Positions 11,719 through 24,124 of a stretch of DNA of 64,000 nucleotides are shown piece by piece. The notes below the pieces were generated by a model. It was not told the DNA's origin. It was given only the letters and a program-made list of their open reading frames with translations, and searched no databases. Both the position numbers and the translations under genes were made by a program. The stretch comes from Isoetes taiwanensis (taxonomy: Eukaryota; Streptophyta; Lycopodiopsida; Isoetales; Isoetaceae). Where the stretch lies: assembly GCA_021234155.1 (NCBI GenBank), contig JAJEKV010000102.1, positions 2,660,456 through 2,724,455 of the forward strand. Direction: 5' to 3'. Numbering within the stretch: the first letter of the stretch is position 1; every line of letters begins with the position of its first letter.

Positions 11719-11786
11719 CTCTTGAATGCAATATATATGTTTCACATATTGCTTATACACATATCATCGCAACTTTTATATAAAAA

Positions 11787-11855
11787 GGTACTATGGGGTC
11801 TTGAACCCCTGACCTTCTGCATCCAAGCCAACACCTTTACCAATAAGCCAACTTC
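11787..11855 (-). repeat. tRNA-like (SINE-head-like) module 2
   Basis: On the minus strand TGGCTTATTGGTAAAGG (A-box-like) is followed at tRNA spacing by GGGGTTCAAGACCCC, a perfect T-arm stem-loop. The closing acceptor stem is poor. It is best read as a tRNA-derived SINE remnant or tRNA relic. Confidence 0.5.
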
Positions 11856-11954
11856 TTTCTTGAAAGGATATAACCCTTTTTCTAATATTTATAGTGCATC
11901 TATTTTCCTATTTAAATTAGAGGCGTGCCTTTGGTAAACCCACGAAGTGGAGGC

Positions 11955-12080
11955 GCCATAGCCACCGGAGCAAGTTCTCTCGCCATAGCCGCCGGAGCAA
12001 GTTCTCTCGCCATAGCTTCTGGAGTAAGCACTCTTGCTATAGCTACGGGAGTCGACCTCTCTCTGCCATAGTCAACCGGA
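11955..12080. repeat. 27-bp minisatellite, ~4.5 units
   Basis: The unit GCCATAGCC.CCGGAGCAAG plus TTCTCTC repeats at 11955, 11982, 12009 and 12036, then partially. The first two units differ at one base and later units diverge. On the minus strand it encodes a repeating nonapeptide (AMARELAPA), but that frame is only 60 codons long. Confidence 0.9.
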
Positions 12081-14606
12081 TAACTGTTAACCATATATAA
12101 AGCTAGTATCCCCTAGGAATAAACCGACCAAATGACACGACGTAATCTAGCAAGTCCGGCCAACTTGTTATGATAACATCAACTCACTTGGTGGGACTAA
12201 TTCCGGAATTTAATTAACGACAGGGCAACTCTCTAGAATAGCAGCATGTGTTATATCCTTGGATATTCTTTAGGCGACGATAATAATGTCCAGTATCGGC
12301 GTTCCTCGATCCATAATTTTTTTTTTTCCTTTGGTAGATGCCTTGATAACACAGTTTCTTCGGCCCTTGCCATGATTCAATCCATACTACATTCATATGC
12401 TTTGTATTAGACCTTATTCGACGTTATATAAGTAATGTTTTATAAACATAATTCTCTCTCTAGTGTCTAAACCTTGACTCGTCTCAGTTCCCAGAGAAAG
12501 GATCTCTTTGTCGTCCAACCGACTAGGGACTGCCATGCAGCACCCCTCTAGACCATCGGTTTGGATTCCTTTGATCCTACCACCCTTCAATATTCCTTCT
12601 CATTGGTCTTGTTCCTTTTATGGATCACTTCCCTAGATCATGACACATACTCATGTCGTACGTAATGAGTCCTTACATTTGGTACAAACCTTGGTATCAT
12701 TTTGTACCAAACTTCACCGCCTATATGGCTATGAGTAGTTATTCGCACCACCGCTTTGTCAAAGTGACCCAGTCTACCCTCTTTTAGAGTTGTTCTCCGT
12801 ACAATCCAATGCCACCCAACCATTGTTGATTACTCACCTCCTTCTAGGGTATCCAAATATGGTTGGGGCAAAGTATTTCAACCATTCCTTTAGTGCCCAA
12901 ATGGCGTTAAGTTCCACAAATGAACTTCACGTATTCCAAGGGGTTATGTGAATATCCCAAAGGGCGAAGCACCACCCAAAGACCCCTCAAGATAGGCCTC
13001 CTCTATTCAGAGATCTTGTGTTCAAGTTTAAGGGGTCCGTCATATGTCCTCATGGGCCAGCTGCCAATGTGGCATGACATATAAATGCTATCTACCTATC
13101 TATCTATTTATTAAAAATGTCCTTGGTGAATTCAATTCACCATCTTGTCTTAAGACATGGAAGTCTTCTTCCTAAGCCATGCACCAAAACTTTAAGGAGT
13201 TTTTCAGCTCTTCTTTGCCTTTCAAGCCGCAAGTCTACCTTTGTATATTAGCAATGACCACCCTTCATGTTAGGTAATAACCTTTCTATCCAGTTGCTAA
13301 ATATCATGCATCGAGGGTCTTTTTTTTTCAATATGTTTTCTCGTCTATGGCGATTTTTTGGTTATCCTGGCCCTTACGTGCACGCCACATCGTATACAAA
13401 TCATCCTTTAGTTGTGATCTATATTCGATGAGTCACCAATCCAATTACTCCTTTACGTGTCCGGATTAACCGTCTTGTGCCTTCTAAGCCGCTATTATAT
13501 GCCCCTTATGTTGTAAACCTACCTATCATTGGGGTTATAATTCAACATTGTCCTACATCCCGGAAATGTTACTCATTACATTTCTTTGTCATGATGTCAT
13601 CTTTTGCTTTTTGGCATTCCAAATGACTTGACATCGCATTTAAGCCATAGCCATGGCCTAAGAGCGGGTGAGCCTTCATATAATATCGTGAATTACAGGA
13701 GTCATCAAGGTGCTTGCCTTGTACTTTGTGACCCTTTCTACAATTATCTATGTTGAGACAACACGGACTTGTATCCATGTTCGAGTTCTATATATACCCT
13801 AACTTATACCTCCATGTAACCCATGGCGTTACCTCTGCCTGATCCAGGTATGGATCATGTGGGAAAGCTAGTTTTAGGTGTCTACTCAAGATACATTTTA
13901 ACTTTTAGCATGTAACTCCTATTTGATACCTATCCTGGAATTGTACTATTGTACTGCTCAACTCCACTACCTTAAGCTTTATTCTATTGGCCGTTGACAT
14001 TTTATTTCAAAAGCCAACTCGACATCCTACCTTAGCCTACAACGGAGTGAATGTTGTCTTTCTCTCCTTGTGTCGCCACTTAGATTACCTCTCCAGCATG
14101 TTTATCATATGTGTACATGCTATGTACATAACAAACATATATCCTCATCCCACAATGCTAGAGCTCTGCTCTAACTTAGCTGAAATGTAACCTTTGTAGT
14201 TCTTATGATGTGGCTGTACCACCTACTTCCCAAATGGGGCCAACTCTATGTTGGACTTGTACATGCTTTGATGTATTCACATGTGCGGGCCCGATGCTTG
14301 ATGCGTGACCTTGCCCATGTATGGAGGGTTCTTGATGGCCCGACTTTTCCAGTTTATCTTATCTACATCTGTTACCTTTTTTGTTCACGGTGATGTTTGA
14401 TATCGGACTTCGGTCCTTAAACCTTCTTATGATAAGTATGTCAAATGCACCTTGGTGCTTAAACTTTTCATGCTATTACCTTTGGAAATAAGGAATTACC
14501 TTCCTTTTTATGTATACTTCCTTCTATTGCGGTTTTAGATTAACAGTCATTTGTTTAACTAACCCCAATCTTTGAGGGGACGGCATTATTTTCTAAGAGG
14601 GGAGAA
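12081..14606. other. Degraded retrotransposon interior, left part
   Basis: Pyrimidine-rich on the plus strand, with no frame above about 70 codons and no domain I can recognise on either strand. By position it should be gag-pol of the enclosing element. Confidence 0.6.
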
Positions 14607-14660
14607 TGTGGCGTTCCATGTATTTATCCGGTATAATGTATAAATAAGGTGACCGCGTCA
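14594..14660 (+). repeat. Internal PPT plus LTR-start signature
   Basis: AAGAGGGGAGAATGTGGCG here is almost the same as the true PPT/3' LTR junction at 18247-18266, and TGTGGCGTTCCATGTATTTA matches the 5' LTR start. A GGTGACCGCGTCACC palindrome follows at about 14660. This implies a second, nested or rearranged, related element inside the first. Confidence 0.65.
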
Positions 14661-17600
14661 CCCAATAAAGGTACGCCACCATGGAGTATCTTAACCTAAG
14701 GGTTGACCTAAAGGGATGAATTTAAACTTATGGTACTTTAACCCGTACATAAACTATAATTTTCCCATGGGGTTATGCCATAGTTCCAAAGGTTTCTACC
14801 ACAGTCCAAGGCCTTTTCTAAAGGTTCCTTCAGTTAATTTGCGTTTCGCCATGTTTTGTCACACCTAACCTATTTATCTTAAGTTAGCATGTCAACCTCA
14901 ACTTTTGATCCCTTTGAATGTTTGTCGTCTTTGGCTCCCTCATAATGAAGCGGAGGCACTAAAACCCCCGGTCTTCTAATAGGAAAATCAATGTTTCAAT
15001 CTTAGTTAGTAACCGCCATATGATTATCCAATTCCTTACCCTCTTAAGAGTTTCAAAGTCATAATCTCTAACGGGTCTATGCCGCAAGGAAACGGATCCT
15101 CTAGCTTCTACTTCTGTACCTAGAATTGTTCACCGCGTGTAGGGTAACTCTTCGATTATATGGACTACTGGTCTATATAATCTTAACCGTTCTGATCAAT
15201 ACACCTCGTCTTGATTTTATCGGGACTTGGAATTCCTATGTACTGCCCTCTTCTTGGTTATCCCTAAAGGTATAATCGCCAAAGTCATCGTACTCCTTCT
15301 TATCTTCCATCAGAGGACGCGATATTCTTATATATCTTTTCATTCCCAAAACCAAATAAATGCTCTTAGCTTATAACGTTGAACTAATACATTGGTATCT
15401 AGAACCTTTGAGTAGCTAAGCTCTCATTATCGGTTATTCCAATACCGTTCCAACCATCCTCGGGATGTTTTTGAACGTAACATCACCGTATATGCTAGAC
15501 TTACTCTAGCTATTCTCACTCATTTAAACTTTTCTCATCTTCCTTAGTACGACGTATCTAAGATAGTCAACTCTAACCATTCGGATAACTTGAATGCTTA
15601 TCTCTGGTAAAGCATACCTAACCCAATATCTTCGTATATAAGCATATCATTATGCTTCTTCTGTAAACATTGTCACGTAATATGCCACCAGCCCTGTACG
15701 AATATTCTACCATCTTCCAATATGTCATACATCTGGATGTCACAATCGACATCCTTGATATCCTAATACTACTAAATCCTTCAAACGTCCGAAACCACTA
15801 CGTTGTTATTATGAGATATAGTAACGTAGCCCCTAGCTGCTTCTCCTATATATGCTGTGGATTTCACACCACACCTTCTAGACTCTCTATCCTTAGGTTG
15901 CCTTGGTCCTCACGCTCTAGTCATAAATTCCATAGGGGCACATGCCACCCTAAGTTCGTAGTGGACATACTTAATGTCTACTATAGGAATTTTTATCTTC
16001 ATTACCTCCGTATTCATATATGTGAACTAAAAGTTCTAGTATATATCCTATCTTTTTCTAGTTATGTTCCTAGTAAACGGTCCTAATACACATCTACCAA
16101 CGCGGAACTACTCCTCGGGATGCACACACAATACCAAGTCCAGAGCACATCCTCCTTGGCGAGATGTTCATTGGATGCCTCCCTTCTTCATATTCCAGAC
16201 TTTGGTCTCTTCAAAGTGTCCCTCCAAACTCTCTATATTTGAAACGTTGTTTACAACAACTTTCAAGCACCTCTTGTCTCCCACTTGTCGTGTGGGTACA
16301 TTACTTGCCTCCCTAAGATATCATTCGTTGAAGGTCAACTTTCCTTCATAGAATAAGCTTCGCCAGAGCTCCAACATACTTTGTAGCTTTTCGGGCGGTT
16401 GCACCTTTTGCTAGCAATTGTCGTCTTCCATTCTAGCGCCTTACAGAATGCTTATTCCTCATATAACGGTCCGCTCGATCACCGACTCTCTTCACCTTGT
16501 GGGAAAACTTCGTTCCACACTATTGTCGATCTCTTATCCGTCTACATGCCGGGCATAGGATCCGGCCATTTCCTTAATTTTCACCCTAAGGATCATGCAT
16601 TTGACCAACGTTATTAAGTGTATTCACGTGCCTCACGTGGTCTTCTTAGTCGCCTCTATAATCTTGCGTCTTTGTTTCACACCTCGGGAACATCAATCTC
16701 TTTACCAAACACAATATATGTGTAATTTTATAATCCATAATTTATGGATCAACATCCTCATACAACATTATTCTCTCTACCGTCCATCAATCATACCTCG
16801 CTTCACGTAGCAATAGCTATACAATGTCGAAGTCGACATTCTATGCCCGCACCATCATAGTCTAAACCTACACTTTTAAAGTGTTTTCCCTCTCGGGAGC
16901 TTTCGGTACTTATAATCCAGTTTCCACCTTAGTATAGTACCTCCTTAACATGGTCTAGTAGATAATCATAAACCACTTCTCCATCAGATATATCGTGCTA
17001 TATCTAGTCTCCTTCTACATTGAATAGCAATCTAGATGCCGCATCATACATCAATCCTCGTAATTTTTAGGTCCAAAAGATTTCACTTACATACCAAACA
17101 AATCATACCAATTTTTCTCGGTATCCATCCAAAATAGAGACATCGAACACTCCTTATTCCCAACATTCAAAGACTTCTACTTCAAGTAGGGCCCGGACTT
17201 CCTCGGTCATCACCATCTAATGAATTTCTCGAGGCAGACCACGCATGGTTTCAATGCTTCCGCCGTGGACACCATAGTCACAACTGGCCTTCTGTGATAC
17301 AGGACGATTGCATAGCCATAGCACTGCCGGATAGCGACCGGGGCGGTACCAATGACGTCGAATGTATATGTCGGTATGCACATTGCCCCATAACTATAAG
17401 AGTGTGCGTACGTATGTGTGATAAATTTATGAAAATAACAATAAAATGAATAAGTAAATCAAATATAAGAATATCGGGCGCCTGGTAAATGATTATACAT
17501 CTGTCCTCATATGACTGTAATCTATGCTAAAGATAGAGAGTGTGAGTGTGGAAACATTAAAGATAATCGAAAGGAGCAAGTTATTCAACACATAATCAAA

Positions 17601-18246
17601 TATAATAGAAGGGGATAAGTATGTATGTCTTACACAAACTCCTAAGGGAATAACGAGACTTAGATAATGTTATAACAAGGTTATGAGAAATAAATAAAGA
17701 ACGTCACATGCGTAATTAATATTAGCGTATATAGGTCAAAATGGAATATACGATTACAATATATAATTCTATAAAAGGGTAACTATAAATGTCGAGGAGG
17801 CATCTAAACACTCACAATAGCAATATATGAGTTGTTAAATTTGTACCAAAATAGGAAAAAGCGAAATTTAGATCCAAAATTACATTAAGCCCGGTCAGAA
17901 TAAAATCACTTGTAAAGTGAAGGAGAATATAATACATATATACACGGTTAATATGATTAGAATGACTTTCTATTAAACGGTCTGCGAGATTAATAACTCA
18001 GTATTATAATATAACAACAAATGGAAGTTCTTTATATCTATACCGTCTTTAATATATAATCGATTACTGTATCTATAGACGAATGCTTTCAAAAATAGAT
18101 AGAGTGTGAGCTCGTCACCACGGATGAAACAATTAGAGACTTCCACAAACTTTGACCTGCTCACTTTTGACAGTCCTAAGCGATGATCATGATGTGTTGC
18201 CCCAACAACAACGGTAGTCTTGATCTTTGAGGACAACATCATTTTT
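14661..18246. other. Degraded retrotransposon interior, right part
   Basis: Pyrimidine-rich to about 17400, then AT-rich. The longest frame is 138 codons (15670-16086, plus) with no recognisable motif. Nothing more specific can be supported. Confidence 0.55.
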
Positions 18247-18259
18247 AAGGTGGGGAGAA
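18247..18259 (+). other. Polypurine tract
   Basis: AAGGTGGGGAGAA directly precedes the 3' LTR and would prime plus-strand synthesis. Confidence 0.82.
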
Positions 18260-19887
18260 TGTGGCGTTCGGGCATTTACTAAGTGGGTCGACCACAATGG
18301 TTTTATTTAGCTATGTTAATAAATCCATTGTGGATAATTATGAAGTATATATAGCCTAATTACCCTAATTAAGCTAAATTAGTTAATTAGCACCAACAAG
18401 GGGGTGCCACTTGGCCCAAATCGATTGGGCAAGGCATGGTTTCCATTTTGGACACCCAAATTAGGGCTTTTGTGCCCCAATTCGAATTAGGGCAAATTGG
18501 AGATGGAGGAGAGGAGCTCTTTGAAGCAAGGAGCAAATGTTTGCCTCAAGGGCTTCTTTTGGCCCAAGGAGCATTTGGCCTTAAGGACTGCTCTCGACCT
18601 CCTCACCAAAATCAACGAACAACCTCTAGCCGTTGTCGCCACCCCGTCGTCTGACACCATGGAAGCACCCGATAACGGTTCCAGCAAACACCGGTTAGTG
18701 GTAGTTTAGTTGTGAATTCTAGGTAGCGCCCACAGTGGGCACTTGTTGTCTTTGATTCGTCGTTCTCTCTCGTGTTTTCAATGGTAGGAACCAACCCTTG
18801 ATTGTAAGGTAAGTTCTCTTCATATTACGATTACGGTTTGGTTCTTAAAAAGGATGGATTGATAGTTCTTTGTATGGTATCACTCTGAAATGGGGAAATA
18901 AGGGCGGGGTAGAGACCTCGAACTCATATCGTTAGTATGTTCCTAAATAAAACCCCGTAATTCCCAATAATGCGGCACGGTACAAGAGCCCACCGGGTCA
19001 TAGGCACGCTATGGACCGGCTTAGCACCGGACAAAGGAACACAGTGGTGAAGTGGGGGTGGGGTCTTGCACAAACATAAAGGCTCCTGAGACTCCTACAG
19101 TGGGCTAGGCCTGATAGCCGGTCACGTAGAGGGCCGGGTATGGGTCTGACACTCCCTGGGTGTAGTGGTGTGACCCGTATGGGGCACCTTGCACTTTGAG
19201 TAGATTTAGGGTGAGTAAGTCGGGTACGGATGCGGGGGTCGCTGATGCGGCACGTATTCTCTAGCTCACCCATGGAACCACCGGTGATTACGGAAGGGGA
19301 CGCTTCCACGACACCGCCTCATCTGACCGGGGCTTCATGAACCCTGGAGTAGGCTCAAAAGGGTGATACCTTGAGTCTGCGTCTCCGGAAGGCTATAGCG
19401 AAGCCATAGCGTGAATTGACCCATCTACAAAGTGTGCACAGGAGGGGCGGATGGAGTGGACAACCCTAGCCGATGTTCTATGCCAGCCAACGCCATGCCA
19501 AGACTCGGTCTGCTGATCTCTTGAGGCCCAACCGTCAGTCGATCCTCACTGGAGTCTGAGCCGGGGTAGAACCTGAGGTTTGGGTGTTTTCTTAGTTTTA
19601 GATGCATATTCTTTGCCGTTGGTATTTGGATGGATGCGCCACCCTTCGTGGTGGTTATTTATATGTGATTTATGATGTGTGCTAACCCTTGTATTCATGC
19701 TTCCGCGACGTAGGAGTCCCATTGAAGGCGTGGGCCGAATGACCCCTTCGTGTCCTTCTTTCGGGCACCATAATATGGGTGGCCGGAATAGACGGAGGGC
19801 CCTGCTCATGGCGAGGTGGTTGCCATGGGAGGGGAAAGTCCCCGTATGTATACGTCCGGGTGTCGTATATATTCAGGGAGCGTCACA
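18260..19887 (+). repeat. 3' LTR
   Basis: 1628 bp, TGTGGCGTTCGG... to CGTCACA. It aligns with 9567-11229. Many of the differences are 1-2 bp indels next to CG or CA. Confidence 0.92.
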
Positions 19888-19892
19888 ATACG
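19888..19892. repeat. Target-site duplication (right)
   Basis: ATACG, identical to 9562-9566. Confidence 0.88.
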
Positions 19893-20339
19893 AAGTTGTC
19901 CATGCCAAGTTTGTATTGAAAAAGTAGAGTCCAATTTCACAAAGTTGTGTATGCCAAGTGTATTTGGTCTAAAATGTTGTGTAATTTTGTAATGGATAAA
20001 GATTTACATAAAATTGATGATAAACACAGTTTTGTGTGTGTGGTATTTAGGGCTTTCTTGATTATGTTGGTCCCTATTTCCTCCTTTGTCTCTAGATTCT
20101 ACATTGTTAAGAAGACGCAATGGCTAGAAGATGCATGGGGATGGATGCATGCGTCTTATGTATGAGATTAATACTGGAGTTCCTAGGTGCCACGTTAATG
20201 CCTTTACCAATTTATTTGGTTTTTTCAAGGAGAGGTAGCATTTGGTGCGATATTACACCTTCAGTTTACACAGACGTAACAAAATTAGTGTCAAGCTTGT
20301 TTGTTGAAACAACCTTCGAAGTTTGGAGATCTTTAAGAA

Positions 20340-20396
20340 CCTTAAGTTCTCTCTCTAACTTCAACAACACCTGTTCTCTCTAGTTTGCAGCACATT
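20340..20396 (-). CDS. Putative terminal exon, unidentified minus-strand gene
   Basis: A good acceptor (ctttttaattgcag) on the minus strand opens a short frame, CCKLERTGVVEVRERT then stop. Shifting the acceptor opens a coiled-coil-like alternative (LLKLERELKVLKDLQ) ending near 20275. I cannot choose between them or name the protein. Confidence 0.25.
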
Positions 20397-21344
20397 CTGC
20401 AATTAAAAAGGTTCAAAGAGAAGAGAACATTAGAGCAATATATAAAAGGTAGAACATGGATCAGATTAGTCTGACCTTTAAAGGAAATGATCCTTCATTT
20501 AGTTCTAAGTCTGCATATTTGATGTGAAATAATATTCTGGAATAGCAACACAAAACATAGCTATCAGTAAATTGGTTGCGAAAATACTTGAACAATGACC
20601 ATAAAAACCATATTGGCTATGCTACGGCCCTTTCTAAAACAGTTAAGAAGGCTATTCCTGATGTACACAAAGCTAATAGAAGCAAACAATGTTCATATTC
20701 CCGATTACCCATTTGTCTACTTTGTCATGCAAAGTACAAAGAGTTAGTTTCTTTGGTCGTCACCCCTTAGAGATATACATCCCAATAGAAGGAAGTTGTA
20801 TCTCACGATTGCCAAGTTGTTGCATTTTGCTGCAAGGATGTACACTTGAAGTATGACACATTATTGTCTCATTGTCTAAATGGTCTCATTCCGGTCTAAA
20901 GATTACCTGGAATGCAACAGGTAAGGTTCAAGTGAGGAAGCAAGCTTGAACCTCAAAAGTCTTTCAAATGTAAAATAATGATCCTACATATTCATTGCCA
21001 AAGCCTGTAAAATCGTTCAATGCTATAAGATGCCAAATTTTCTTGTTTTACTTGTGTATTTTGACATAAAGTGTAAATATTTTGGTTCCATATTTTGGTT
21101 CAAGAGCTTTAATGAGATATTATGCAGTAGACAATAATACCTAAAACATTTTATTTACCAGCATCCTGCAAATCTGAAGCCACTGCTAAAATCTCCAAAT
21201 TTAGGCCGGATTTATAATAGTTATGAAAGTGTCATATGCTTGCATCATGATTAACTGCACTGAGCAACATCAAAAACTTCACAAAACAGGTACGCAATAC
21301 CTTGTATCATGACCTTAAGCATAGTAGACCTTTTTGTAAGTAAC

Positions 21345-21392
21345 CTGCATTGGACATCTGTTTGCAAGCCATACCAAGCCAAAGGTTTAGGC
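21345..21392 (-). CDS. Putative 48-nt internal exon, unidentified minus-strand gene
   Basis: On the minus strand ATTTATCTTTGCAG precedes and GTTACTTAC follows a segment that reads PKPLAWYGLQTDVQC in one frame. The length is a multiple of three. Both splice sites are strong. It fits a small-exon gene on the minus strand that would start in the duplicated segment and diverge from the RPAP3-like gene. Confidence 0.35.
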
Positions 21393-22171
21393 CTGCAAAG
21401 ATAAATAGTTAGGGTTTGAAATTTTTGACATATGATGACTCTGTCATGTAATGATTATGAGAAATATTAATTTAAGGTGAATAAGTCTGTAGTAGATAGT
21501 AATGTGCATATGCTCTAAGATTTACCTCAAAGAAAACTTTCTGGAAATTTTGTCAGCCCATTTTATAAACAAACATGTTGCTCATCAACATAAGCAACGA
21601 CCTCAACCACATGTTATGTGGCTTAGTTCTGCATTAACCAAAGGTCCTCATTTAGATAGATCAATTGCAAATGACCAAGTAGTTTAGTATCACAAATAAC
21701 ACAGTGACGGCCTAAATGATTGCATGCCAAGATCCCTTAACTACGAGAAGAAACTCTGAGGCCACAGTGGTAGGAGCTTTGCACCTCTAGCTATGCCACT
21801 GCGCAGTAAATTATTCCAGCTCGTGCATAATATGGATGCTAAAGAAACAACACTGAAGCTTTCCATGATTTCACATCCAGATTAAAAAGAGCTCTGAATT
21901 TTTGAACTGCGAGATTGATAATTCTTCAAGACAGACCTAATACAAAATCCTACAGAGCATATCTCGGGTTACTCGCTAAAATCCTAAATAAATGATCAAA
22001 CATGAATGAAGTAAAATGGGTTGTGAAACTTACATGATGATAGAATCATTTGTCCGCAATATGCATATGATTGAAACATTGAGAATATATAAAAGTCAAT
22101 GAGGAATATCACCTAGACAACATAATGGAAATCTTAAGAAAAATAAAACATGCAGAGAGAAATAAATTCAC

Positions 22172-22271
22172 CAGAAGTGCCTCCATAGTCCATATAGCTG
22201 CTTGATGGACCAGGTGGAGTGGCATGAGCGATTTGAATTTCAAATTGCTCATGCCACTCAACCTGGTCCAT
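22172..22271 (-). CDS. Putative first coding exon, unidentified gene (copy 2)
   Basis: Same exon as 602-701: ATG at 22271-22269, 33 codons beginning MDQVEWHEQF, GT donor at 22171-22170. Candidate downstream exons exist at 21345-21392 and 20340-20396. If real, this gene is head-to-head with the RPAP3-like gene about 1.85 kb away. Confidence 0.35.
22207..22269. repeat. 63-nt palindrome, copy 2
   Basis: Exact copy of the palindrome at 637-699, retained in the duplicated segment. Confidence 0.85.
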
Positions 22272-22486
22272 ATAGTTATTTTCTTACTCATAATCCTGCA
22301 AGGTATATAGAGTAGGAGCTGCATTTTTACTACAGGATTATGATCGAGAAAAGATCTCTCTTGAAATGAACTGTCTTTAAGATCTTATAATGTGGCTCTA
22401 GAAAGATATTGATTTACACCCTGAATGGTAGGATATGCTAAAGAGTTGAATGAAGACCCACGCTAACCTATTTGATTATACGCACA

Positions 22487-24124
22487 TGAGACACAAAATC
22501 TCAAACTGATGCATCAAATAGAATTTGGAGATGAGGAACAGATAGGGACAACAATCTAGGGATAATGATTATGTATTTTTTCATTTAAATAAGGGTTTTT
22601 TGGTATTGTTGTATGCTAGATATTTTAAAAATAGGGTTTTTAGCAAAAATTGTCTATTTTTTGGCATATGTCGTACTACCAATGACCGAGGTTGAGCTAT
22701 TATAAGATTTGACAATTACCACGATATTTCAGTTCATTATCCTCTCTTCCCACACACTCCACCTCCTCCTCCTTTTAGCTTGGCACAAAGTCCATGTTCT
22801 CCCAGCTTCTGAAGGACCTTCTGGATTCTTCATGCTCTTCTAGAGTCTTCGAATAGATCAGAATATCATCCAAATTATCTTTTGTTTGTTGAGCAATTAG
22901 AATTTATGCAAGCTGAATTCTTGAATTTGTCAAGTAATGATTTGTATCGTTAGCAAATGGATTGCCCACCATGTCTTTTTTTATTGTTCTGTGTGATGTG
23001 TCTAAAATGGCCTCCACAATAAGTTTGCCCACTCATTGTAGGGGGCTTTTAACTCGAGTGGAGTATGGCATGCCGTTAGGCTACTTTTTCAACGGTCGTA
23101 ACCAAGAGAGTCCTGGGATCTCTTATTACGTAATCTTTGGAAGCATCGAGTTTTCCCGAGCATTCTTTCTTTTGCCTCTTTGCTTCAATGTCGCTCAGTT
23201 ACTTGCTAAGCGTCATTACTCAGAGAGTCAGTGAAATAGAGGCTCATGGATCTGCATCTCTTGCGCTTGCTTCCAACCAACATTTTTTTGAGAGATTTCA
23301 TGAAGTTTTTGCATTGCTATCTTCAATCTGGCGGATCATTTCCAGCTCATCCAGGTGTGTGTGCTTTGAAACCAAATATTTTTTTGATTGATTTCTTCAA
23401 GCTTCTACCCTGTTGTATATAGCATAGAATGACCTTCGAAATTTGGGTCACATCATTTTCGGCTCCCATTTGCTATTGATGTATGCTCTCTTTTGCTTAG
23501 CCTGTCATGGGTTAAAACAACTTTTTATGGAACAAACACATGAGGAGTGGTGTGTTATAAATTTCCCCACAGTTGATGCTAATTTTTTATGCATTCAACC
23601 ACTTAGTTGAGATCGCATGCAATCTGAAATTGCAAACGCCTTTGGACAAGCCTGCTAAATATTAAAACCATGGGTATACTTGTGAATTGTTATGGTATAT
23701 TCGTGGCATATTTTGGTGAATTGTTAGAACCATAAAAAACATGCTACTTCTCTTCTTTTTTTTGTTGGGGAAGAAGGGGGCTGCCATGCTAAAAACTTCT
23801 GCTAGTCAAGACGAGGGCAACCCTTTGGGCGAGAGCACCAAAACAAAAAAACAAAACAAAACAAAAAAACAAAACAAAAAAACTCCTCTCCCATAAACAA
23901 CCACAATAACAAAAATATCAATTTTTCTTTTTGATACTTGGAAATTTCACGGCCGTTACTTTTATGTAAGGTAAATCCTGGCCGTTTGGTTTTCGCTCAG
24001 GAAAATTGTTGGCGGCGACACTTTTAGGAGCGAAATTATGAACCTTCGGGAAGTTCTTTCATATTGGCATTTTCTTATGCTCTCGGCCTGTTGCTCGCCC
24101 TAAAACAGCTACACGTCCATTGCC
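22487..24124. other. Upstream region of the RPAP3-like gene
   Basis: No supported gene. Short frames at 22962-23391 have no domain. It should contain the 5' UTR and promoter of the RPAP3-like gene and possibly a shared divergent promoter, but I see no clear TATA box at a known start. Confidence 0.55.
23838..23882. repeat. AAAAC-type low-complexity tract
   Basis: Repeated AAAAC/AAAAAAAC units about 240 bp upstream of the RPAP3-like start codon. Confidence 0.85.

Larger units (their letters stand above)
9567..19887 (+). mobile_element. Complete but decayed LTR retrotransposon (probable Ty3/Gypsy)
   Basis: A 10.3 kb element is bounded by two related long terminal repeats with inverted ends TGTGACG and CGTCACA and a 5-bp target duplication. 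A primer-binding site close to the tRNA-iMet complement follows the 5' LTR, and a purine tract precedes the 3' LTR, so transcription runs on the plus strand. No gag-pol frame survives in the 7 kb interior. The Gypsy assignment rests on LTR length and the form of the PPT/LTR junction (GGGGAGAATGTGGCG), not on protein. The LTRs differ by many small indels and one 56-bp gap. Confidence 0.88.
19893..21570. other. Region with minus-strand exon-like segments
   Basis: Between the LTR element and duplication copy 2 there is no long ORF. Several minus-strand segments have splice-like borders, the best being 21345-21392 and about 20340-20396. GATGCTG before a GTAAATA donor near 21160 could be another. 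The right-hand continuation lies in the duplicated segment. Confidence 0.45.
21571..22486. repeat. Segmental duplication, copy 2
   Basis: Mate of 1-916 (about four substitutions, offset 21570). One change around 21880-21886 moves a base between neighbouring runs and shifts the frame of a minus-strand ORF that is open in copy 1 (171-359). To the right, sequence continues towards the RPAP3-like gene, so this copy is probably in the ancestral setting. Confidence 0.95.

Noticed and set aside
11647..11855. Functional tRNA genes
   Set aside because: T arms are good but acceptor stems do not pair, so I list them only as tRNA-like.
15670..16810. ORFs of 70-138 codons inside the LTR element as gag-pol remnants
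   Set aside because: I compared them with Gypsy RT, RNase H and integrase motifs on both strands and found no convincing match; composition alone explains open frames.
22962..23391. Overlapping 84-90 codon plus-strand ORFs upstream of RPAP3
   Set aside because: No domain, no splice context, probably 5' flank.
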